This document shows, piece by piece, positions 58,621 through 64,000 of a stretch of DNA of 64,000 nucleotides. The DNA comes from Janthinobacterium sp. SUN073. GTDB taxonomy: Bacteria > Pseudomonadota > Gammaproteobacteria > Burkholderiales > Burkholderiaceae_D. The translations under genes were made by a program, and so were the position numbers. The stretch's first letter is position 1. Every line of letters begins with the position of its first letter. The notes below the pieces were generated by a model, which saw only the letters and a program-made list of their open reading frames with translations, searched no databases and was not told the origin of the DNA. Location of the stretch: NCBI RefSeq assembly GCF_030397665.1, contig NZ_JAPUBT010000007.1, forward strand, positions 124,001 to 188,000, in the 5' to 3' direction.

Positions 58621-59691
58621 ATGACCCCAGTTGATACTGCTTCAGTGACGCCAGCGCCGTTCGGCATCCTGCCCGACGGCCAGCCCGTGACGGTGTTTAC
58701 CCTGACGAACCGCCAGGGCATGCAAGTGAAGGTGCTCGACTTTGGCGCCATCATCAGCGCAATCCAGGTGCCGGACCGCGATGGCACGTTTGCCGACGTG
58801 GTGCTCGGTTTCGAGCGTCTCGAACCCTACCTGGCCAACAGCGCGTTCCTGGGCGCCGTCATCGGCCGCTACGGCAACCGCATCGCCGAGGGACGATTCA
58901 GTCTGGACGGCAAGGATTACCAGCTGGCCGTGAATAACCCGCCGAATCACTTGCATGGTGGAACGCAGGGCTTTCATCAAGTGATGTGGCAGGCCGAGCC
59001 GTTCACGAAGGATGGCGCGGTCGGCATCACGTTGACGCGCAGCAGCCCGCACGGCGAAGATGGCTACCCTGGCAAGCTCGACGTGACGCTGACCTATGAA
59101 CTGGACGACGACAACGCGCTGCACCTGCGCTACCACGCCGTGACGGACCAGGCCACACCGATCAACCTGACCAACCACAGCTATTTCAACCTGGCGGGGC
59201 AGGGCACCATCCTCGGCCACGAGGTGATGATCAACGCGGACCGCTACCTGCCCGTCGATGCGGGGGCTATCCCCACAGGCGAATTGGCGGACGTGGCGGG
59301 CACGCCGTTCGACTTGCGCCGGAGTACCGTCATCGGCGACAACATAGACTTGCCGCATGAGCAGATCCGCATCGGGCGCGGTTACGACCATAACTTTGTG
59401 CTCAATCAACAGCCAGGCCAGGCGCTGACGCTCGCCGCCAGCGTGCGCGAGCCGCAATCGGGCCGGGTGATGCAGGTGTACACGCAGGAGCCCGGTGTCC
59501 AGTTTTATTCGGGCAATTTCCTCGACGGCAGCCAGCACGGCAAGCTGCGCGCCCACAGTTACCGTGGCGCGCTGTGCCTGGAAACCCAGCATTTCCCGGA
59601 TGCGCCGAACCAGTCCCACTTCCCGAACACCATCTTGCGGCCGGGCCAGGTGTATCAGACGCACACGGTGTACCGCTTTTCTGCCGAGTAG
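58621..59691 (+). CDS. galM: aldose 1-epimerase (galactose mutarotase)
   Basis: 356 residues from ATG 58621. Beta-sandwich epimerase with the catalytic His in LTNHSYFNL and Glu in LCLETQHFPDAPN, plus substrate-binding NHLHGGTQGFH and RGYDHNFVL. It converts alpha- and beta-anomers of aldoses such as arabinose or galactose, which helps supply the right anomer to the dehydrogenase. It starts 17 bases after GH43. A weak terminator-like hairpin follows before the dehydratase gene. No signal peptide. Confidence 0.95.
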   Translation: MTPVDTASVTPAPFGILPDGQPVTVFTLTNRQGMQVKVLDFGAIISAIQVPDRDGTFADVVLGFERLEPYLANSAFLGAVIGRYGNRIAEGRFSLDGKDYQLAVNNPPNHLHGGTQGFHQVMWQAEPFTKDGAVGITLTRSSPHGEDGYPGKLDVTLTYELDDDNALHLRYHAVTDQATPINLTNHSYFNLAGQGTILGHEVMINADRYLPVDAGAIPTGELADVAGTPFDLRRSTVIGDNIDLPHEQIRIGRGYDHNFVLNQQPGQALTLAASVREPQSGRVMQVYTQEPGVQFYSGNFLDGSQHGKLRAHSYRGALCLETQHFPDAPNQSHFPNTILRPGQVYQTHTVYRFSAE

Positions 59692-59712
59692 GCACCCCGG
59701 CCAAAACAGCCC

Positions 59713-59745
59713 ACGCCCTGCCGCCACGCGCCCGCAGGGCGTTTT
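59713..59745 (+). terminator. likely terminator after galM
   Basis: ACGCCCTGC (59713-59721) pairs exactly with GCAGGGCGT (59734-59742) across a 12-base loop, followed by TTTT. It ends the transporter-GH43-galM unit before the next promoter, though the T-run is short. Confidence 0.65.
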
Positions 59746-59759
59746 CATTGGCGCATGCT

Positions 59760-59826
59760 GATACCGTTTTCGATATCGGAACGCATTAAAAATTGATTGG
59801 AAAGGCATGGCAGGATTCTTTAGTAT
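59760..59826 (+). promoter_or_regulatory. operator dyad and promoter of the arabonate-dehydratase gene
   Basis: GATACC-N6-GATATC (59760-59777) is followed by AAAAATTGATTGGA, TTGGAA (59797-59802), an 18-base spacer and TAGTAT (59821-59826). The element copies the one at 53296 base for base in layout. It lies 128 bases before the start codon, against 131 bases at the receptor gene. Confidence 0.78.
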
Positions 59827-59887
59827 TCCAACATCGCTGCCCGGGCCGACGACCTTAGATCCGGCATGGCACAACCAGGAGAATGGC

Positions 59888-61630
59888 ATGTCTGAGACAA
59901 AAAAGAAGGTAGCCCTGCGCTCGGCCGAGTGGTTCGGCTCGCAGGACAAGAACGGCTTCATGTACCGCAGCTGGATGAAAAACCAGGGCATACCTGACCA
60001 CGAATTTCATGGTAAACCCATCATCGGCATCTGCAATACCTGGTCCGAACTGACCCCGTGCAACGCGCATTTCCGCCAGCTGGCCGAACACGTCAAGCGC
60101 GGCATTCTGGAGGCGGGCGGTTTCCCCGTGGAATTCCCTGTCTTCTCGAACGGCGAATCGAATCTGCGCCCGACAGCCATGCTGACGCGCAACCTGGCCT
60201 CGATGGACGTGGAAGAATCGATCCGCGGCAACCCGATGGACGCCGTCGTGCTGCTGGTCGGCTGCGACAAGACCACGCCGGCGTTGCTGATGGGTGCTGC
60301 CAGTGTCGACATTCCCACCATCGTCGTCAGCGGTGGCCCCATGCTGAACGGCAAACTCAACGGCAAGGACATCGGTTCCGGCACGGCCGTGTGGCAGTTG
60401 CACGAACAGATGAAGGCGGGGTCGATCACCTTGCACCAGTTCATGTCGGCCGAATCGGGCATGTCGCGCTCGGCAGGCACCTGCAACACCATGGGCACGG
60501 CCTCGACCATGGCCAGCATGGCCGAAGCGCTGGGCACCTCGTTGCCGCATAACGCGGCCATTCCCGCCGTCGATTCGCGCCGCTACGTGCTGGCGCACAT
60601 GTCGGGCATCCGCATCGTTGAAATGGTGCACGAAGACCTGCGCCTGTCGAAAGTGCTGACGCGCGAGGCGTTTGAAAACGCCATCAAGGTCAACGCCGCC
60701 ATCGGCGGCTCGACCAATGCCGTGATCCATTTGAAAGCGATTGCCGGGCGCATCGGCGTGCCCCTGGAGCTGGAAGACTGGACCAAGGTCGGCCGTGGCA
60801 CGCCGACCATCGTCGACCTGCTGCCGTCGGGCCGCTTCCTGATGGAAGAGTTCTACTACGCGGGCGGCTTGCCGGCCGTGATACGCCGCCTGGGCGAGGG
60901 CGATTTGCTGCCGCACAAGAATGCGCTGACCGTCAATGGCAAGTCGATCTGGGACAACTGCGTCGAAGCGCCGATCTACAACGATGAAGTGGTGCGCACC
61001 CTGGACAACCCGCTGCTGGCCGATGGCGGCATTTGCGTGTTGCGCGGCAACCTGGCGCCACGCGGCGCCGTGCTGAAACCGTCGGCCGCCTCGCCGCATC
61101 TGATGCAGCACCGGGGCAAGGCTGTCGTCTTCGAAGACTTTGAACATTACAAATCACGCATCCTTGATCCGGACCTCGATGTCGACGCGAACTCCGTGCT
61201 GGTCATGAAGAATTGCGGCCCGAAAGGCTATCCGGGCATGGCCGAAGTGGGCAACATGGGCTTGCCGCCGAAACTGCTGGCGCAAGGCATCACCGACATG
61301 GTGCGCATCTCGGATGCGCGCATGAGCGGCACGGCCTACGGCACCGTCGTGCTGCACGTGGCGCCGGAAGCCATGGCGGGCGGCCCGCTGGGCATCGTCA
61401 GGGATGGCGACATGATCGCCCTTGATTGCCACGCCGGCAGCCTGAACATCGACATCAGCGACGCGGAAATCGCCGAGCGCCTGGCGGCCCGCGAACTGGG
61501 CAGCGCGCCCGGACCAAAGAGCGGCTACCAGCAGCTGTACATCGAACACGTGTTGCAGGCCGACGAAGGCTGCGATTTCGACTTCCTGGTCGGCAATCGC
61601 GGTTCCGCCGTGCCGCGCCACTCACATTAA
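59888..61630 (+). CDS. L-arabonate dehydratase (IlvD/Edd family)
   Basis: 580 residues from ATG 59888, with AGGAG upstream; an in-frame ATG at 59807 lies before the predicted -10 box and is excluded. Three cysteines suit the [2Fe-2S] cluster: C49 (IGICNTW), C126 (VGCDKTTP) and C199 (GTCNTMGTAS). Its length fits L-arabonate dehydratases (about 580 aa) better than the longer D-xylonate enzymes (about 590-600). It removes water from L-arabonate to give 2-keto-3-deoxy-L-arabonate. It is followed 12 bases later by the AraD1 gene. D-xylonate or D-fuconate activity remains possible. Confidence 0.88.
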   Translation: MSETKKKVALRSAEWFGSQDKNGFMYRSWMKNQGIPDHEFHGKPIIGICNTWSELTPCNAHFRQLAEHVKRGILEAGGFPVEFPVFSNGESNLRPTAMLTRNLASMDVEESIRGNPMDAVVLLVGCDKTTPALLMGAASVDIPTIVVSGGPMLNGKLNGKDIGSGTAVWQLHEQMKAGSITLHQFMSAESGMSRSAGTCNTMGTASTMASMAEALGTSLPHNAAIPAVDSRRYVLAHMSGIRIVEMVHEDLRLSKVLTREAFENAIKVNAAIGGSTNAVIHLKAIAGRIGVPLELEDWTKVGRGTPTIVDLLPSGRFLMEEFYYAGGLPAVIRRLGEGDLLPHKNALTVNGKSIWDNCVEAPIYNDEVVRTLDNPLLADGGICVLRGNLAPRGAVLKPSAASPHLMQHRGKAVVFEDFEHYKSRILDPDLDVDANSVLVMKNCGPKGYPGMAEVGNMGLPPKLLAQGITDMVRISDARMSGTAYGTVVLHVAPEAMAGGPLGIVRDGDMIALDCHAGSLNIDISDAEIAERLAARELGSAPGPKSGYQQLYIEHVLQADEGCDFDFLVGNRGSAVPRHSH

Positions 61631-61642
61631 GCGGAGACAATT

Positions 61643-62635
61643 ATGCTGTTGCTGCAATTTACGAATGAACATGGCGGCCGCCTCGTCGGCCTGCTGCAAG
61701 ACGACGTCATCCGCGTCATCGAAGGCTACAACACGACGTATGCGCTGGCGCAAGACGCTATCCGCAAAAAGGTCAACCTGGCGGAGCTGGTCAACGCCAC
61801 CGTCGGCAACACCACGCATGTCTATGCGGACGTGGCCGCTGCCGGACGCGTGTTGCCGCCGCTCGACCACGCCGACGAAGCGCACTGCTACGTGACGGGC
61901 ACGGGCTTGACCCATCTGGGCAGTGCCGGTGCGCGCGACGCCATGCACAAGAAGATTGGCGGCGATGCCGATTCCCTGAGCGACTCGATGAAAATGTTCC
62001 GCCTGGGTGTGGAAGGCGGCAAGCCGGCCGACGGCACGGCCGGTGCCCAGCCCGAGTGGTTCTATAAAGGCGACGGCTCCATCGTGCGCGCCAGCGGCCA
62101 GCCGCTGCGCATGCCGGACTTTGCCCTCGATGGCGGCGAAGAGCCGGAAATCGCCGGCCTGTACGTGATCGGCGACGATGGCCAGCCGTACCGGGTCGGC
62201 TACGCCATCGGCAATGAATTCTCGGACCACGTCACGGAACGCCAGAACTATCTGTACCTGGCCCATTCGAAGTTGCGCATGTGCAGCGTGGGTCCGGCCT
62301 TGCTGGTGGGCGAATTGCCCGCGCACATCGCCGGCACCTCGCGCGTGCTGGATGCGGCCGGCAATGTGCGCTGGGAAAAGGCCTTTGTCAGCGGCGAAGA
62401 CAATATGTCGCACACGATTGCCAACCTGGAACACCATCACTTCAAGTATCCGCTGTTCAAGCGCCCTGGCGACGTGCACGTGCACTTCTTTGGCACGGCG
62501 ACCCTGAGCTTTGCCGATGGCGTGAGCGTGGCGCCGGGCGAAACCTTTGAAATCGAAGCGCCGGCCTTTGGCCCTGCCTTGCGCAACCGCCTCGACGTCT
62601 TCCCAACCGCATTTGCGAAAGTGAGTACATTATGA
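61643..62635 (+). CDS. AraD1 family protein, 2-keto-3-deoxy-L-arabonate dehydratase-like
   Basis: 330 residues of the fumarylacetoacetase-like (FAH) fold family AraD1/GguC ([62 protein letters not shown], with the metal-site Glu/Asp). It follows the dehydratase by 12 bases with GGAGA upstream. The likely role is dehydration of 2-keto-3-deoxy-L-arabonate to alpha-ketoglutarate semialdehyde. It overlaps the next gene by four bases (ATGA). The GguC name for relatives gives no clear function, so the role comes mainly from context. Confidence 0.87.
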   Translation: MLLLQFTNEHGGRLVGLLQDDVIRVIEGYNTTYALAQDAIRKKVNLAELVNATVGNTTHVYADVAAAGRVLPPLDHADEAHCYVTGTGLTHLGSAGARDAMHKKIGGDADSLSDSMKMFRLGVEGGKPADGTAGAQPEWFYKGDGSIVRASGQPLRMPDFALDGGEEPEIAGLYVIGDDGQPYRVGYAIGNEFSDHVTERQNYLYLAHSKLRMCSVGPALLVGELPAHIAGTSRVLDAAGNVRWEKAFVSGEDNMSHTIANLEHHHFKYPLFKRPGDVHVHFFGTATLSFADGVSVAPGETFEIEAPAFGPALRNRLDVFPTAFAKVSTL

Positions 62636-64000
62636 GTTTCAATATCACCGGTGATGCATTGATCGGCGGCGTTGCCGTCAAGGGCAATGGCGGCTCTTTC
62701 GAAGCGTGGGACCCGGCCGCGCGCGCGCATATCGCGCCTGCCTTTCACATGGTGGACGCCGCGCAAATCGACGACGCTTGCCGCCTGGCGCAAGCCGCGT
62801 TCGATCCCTTCCGCGCCACCAGCGACGCCGAGCGCGCCGATTTTCTCGACACCATCGCCGCGCAAATCGGCGAATTGGGCGACGACTTGATCGTGCGCGC
62901 CATGACGGAAAGCGGCTTGCCGCGCGCGCGCCTGGAAGGTGAACGTGGCCGCACGGTGGGTCAGCTGAAACTGTTCGCCGGCTTGCTGCGCGAAGGCTCG
63001 TGGACCGATGCGCGCATCGATTCAGCTTTGCCCGAGCGCACGCCGCCGCGTCCTGACTTGCGCTTGCGCATGATCGGCCTGGGCCCCGTCGCCGTGTTTG
63101 CGGCCAGTAACTTCCCGCTGGCCTTCTCCGTGGCCGGCGGCGATACGGCCTCGGCTCTGGCCGCCGGCTGCCCTGTCGTGCTGAAAGCCCACTCGGCCCA
63201 CCCTGGCACCTCCGAGCTGGTGGCGCGCGCCATCGTCAAAGCCATCGAGATTTGCCAGCTGCCGGCAGGCGTGTTCGCCTTGCTGACAGGCACGGGCAAT
63301 GGCATCGGCCAAACCCTGGTCGCCCATCCAGCCATCCAGGCGGTGGGCTTCACGGGATCGCGTTCGGGCGGCATCGCCCTGATGAAGGTGGCGGCGGAAC
63401 GTGCGCAACCGATACCCGTATATGCGGAAATGAGCAGCATCAACCCCGTGTTCGTGCTGCCGCAGGCGCTGGCCGCCCGTGGCGCGGCGATCGCCAGCGG
63501 TTTTGCCGCCTCGCTGACGATGGGCGTGGGCCAGTTCTGCACCAATCCCGGCCTCGTGCTGGGCCTGGAAGGGGCCGACTTTACGGCCTTTGCCGCCGCC
63601 GCCGCCGACGCGCTGGTGCCGGCACCGGCCGCCACCATGTTGACGGCCGGCATCGCCAGCAGCTATGCCAAGGGCGTGGCCGCGCTGGCGCAGCATGCCG
63701 ACGTGACACCGCTGGTGCAAAACGCTGGCGAGGAAGGCAAGGGCGCCGCCGCCCTGTTCGTCACCTCGGGCGCGGCATTTTTAGCCAGGCACGATCTGCG
63801 CGACGAAGTCTTCGGTCCCGCCTCGCTGCTGGTGGCCTGCCGCGACATGGATCAATTGCTGGCGATCACGGAAAGCCTGGAAGGCCAGCTGACGGCCACC
63901 CTGCAGATGGATGCCGGCGACCTGATTGATGCGCGCCGTTTGCTGCCCGTGCTGGAACGCCGCGTGGGCCGTATCCTGGCCAACGGTTTCCCGACCGGCG
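62632..64000 (+). CDS. alpha-ketoglutarate semialdehyde dehydrogenase, 3' end cut by window edge
   Basis: The frame is open from ATG 62632 to the end of the window (456 codons), so the true length (about 520 aa) is not seen. Aldehyde dehydrogenase superfamily: catalytic E266 (YAEMSSINP) and nucleophile C303 (GQFCTNPG), and a cofactor region [39 protein letters not shown], typical of class III KGSADH. It oxidises alpha-ketoglutarate semialdehyde to alpha-ketoglutarate with NAD(P)+. The start overlaps the AraD1 stop (ATGA), so the two are coupled. The arabinose dehydrogenase and lactonase genes are not in the window. Confidence 0.9.
   Translation, partial: MSFNITGDALIGGVAVKGNGGSFEAWDPAARAHIAPAFHMVDAAQIDDACRLAQAAFDPFRATSDAERADFLDTIAAQIGELGDDLIVRAMTESGLPRARLEGERGRTVGQLKLFAGLLREGSWTDARIDSALPERTPPRPDLRLRMIGLGPVAVFAASNFPLAFSVAGGDTASALAAGCPVVLKAHSAHPGTSELVARAIVKAIEICQLPAGVFALLTGTGNGIGQTLVAHPAIQAVGFTGSRSGGIALMKVAAERAQPIPVYAEMSSINPVFVLPQALAARGAAIASGFAASLTMGVGQFCTNPGLVLGLEGADFTAFAAAAADALVPAPAATMLTAGIASSYAKGVAALAQHADVTPLVQNAGEEGKGAAALFVTSGAAFLARHDLRDEVFGPASLLVACRDMDQLLAITESLEGQLTATLQMDAGDLIDARRLLPVLERRVGRILANGFPTG

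Noticed and set aside
59807..59887. Upstream extension of the arabonate dehydratase
   Set aside because: It starts before the predicted -10 box (59821-59826), and AGGAG favours ATG 59888.

Overview
The window looks like a chromosomal segment of a GC-rich betaproteobacterium of the family Oxalobacteraceae (Janthinobacterium, Massilia or a relative). This rests on recognised protein families, on the gene sets hemA-prfA-prmC, minCDE, metE/metR, phasin-phaA-phaB and an oxidative arabinose pathway, on small palindromic repeats at gene ends, and on tightly packed genes. No phage, transposase or CRISPR array is visible. The genus is an inference. Both window edges cut a gene: DUF924 at the left, an aldehyde dehydrogenase at the right.

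Layout. 1-5 kb: DUF924, a DUF2520 Rossmann protein, a Cache-GGDEF diguanylate cyclase, small envelope or unknown proteins and an OmpA-like barrel. 5-12 kb: ettA, rarD, kup, an FKBP lipoprotein, a Dph6-like ATPase overlapping elaA, and ohr with a clear operator-promoter. 12-17 kb: a LytS/LytR-type two-component pair, an acetylpolyamine-amidohydrolase-like deacetylase and gshA. 17-22 kb: a minus-strand hemA-prfA-dsbB-prmC set and an orphan OmpR-type regulator. 22-25 kb: a small PIPG protein and minCDE. 25-31 kb: divergent metE/metR with a consensus MetR box, then polyhydroxybutyrate genes (phasin, phaA, phaB). 31-43 kb: an unknown secreted protein, a LysE exporter with a divergent Lrp regulator, proline iminopeptidase, DUF2721, a START-like protein, a FadH-type dienoyl-CoA reductase, a YbaL-type antiporter, a KAS III homologue and a CtpA protease. 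43-51 kb: a Spy-like periplasmic protein with a terminator in its leader, two tandem M13 metallopeptidases and a chemoreceptor. 51-53 kb: cytochrome c, tRNA-Arg(CCG) and a two-gene toxin-antitoxin module.

53.4-64 kb is a pentose (arabinan/L-arabinose) island: TonB-dependent receptor, GPH-family sugar symporter, cytoplasmic GH43 and aldose 1-epimerase, then L-arabonate dehydratase, AraD1-type dehydratase and alpha-ketoglutarate semialdehyde dehydrogenase. The inferred route is uptake of arabino-oligosaccharides, intracellular cleavage, and non-phosphorylative oxidation to alpha-ketoglutarate. The two halves each start with a near-identical promoter: a GATAYC-N6-GATATC dyad, then AAAAATTGATTGGA, then a -10 box at exactly the same offset. 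This common regulatory unit is the strongest signal in the window not explained by the genes.

Other items worth attention: three GGGGTC(A/G)GACCC inverted repeats at gene ends, two larger nested inverted repeats (phaA-phaB gap; end of the TonB receptor gene), a tandem 15-bp repeat in the ohr leader, and a perfect terminator 13 bp before a start codon.
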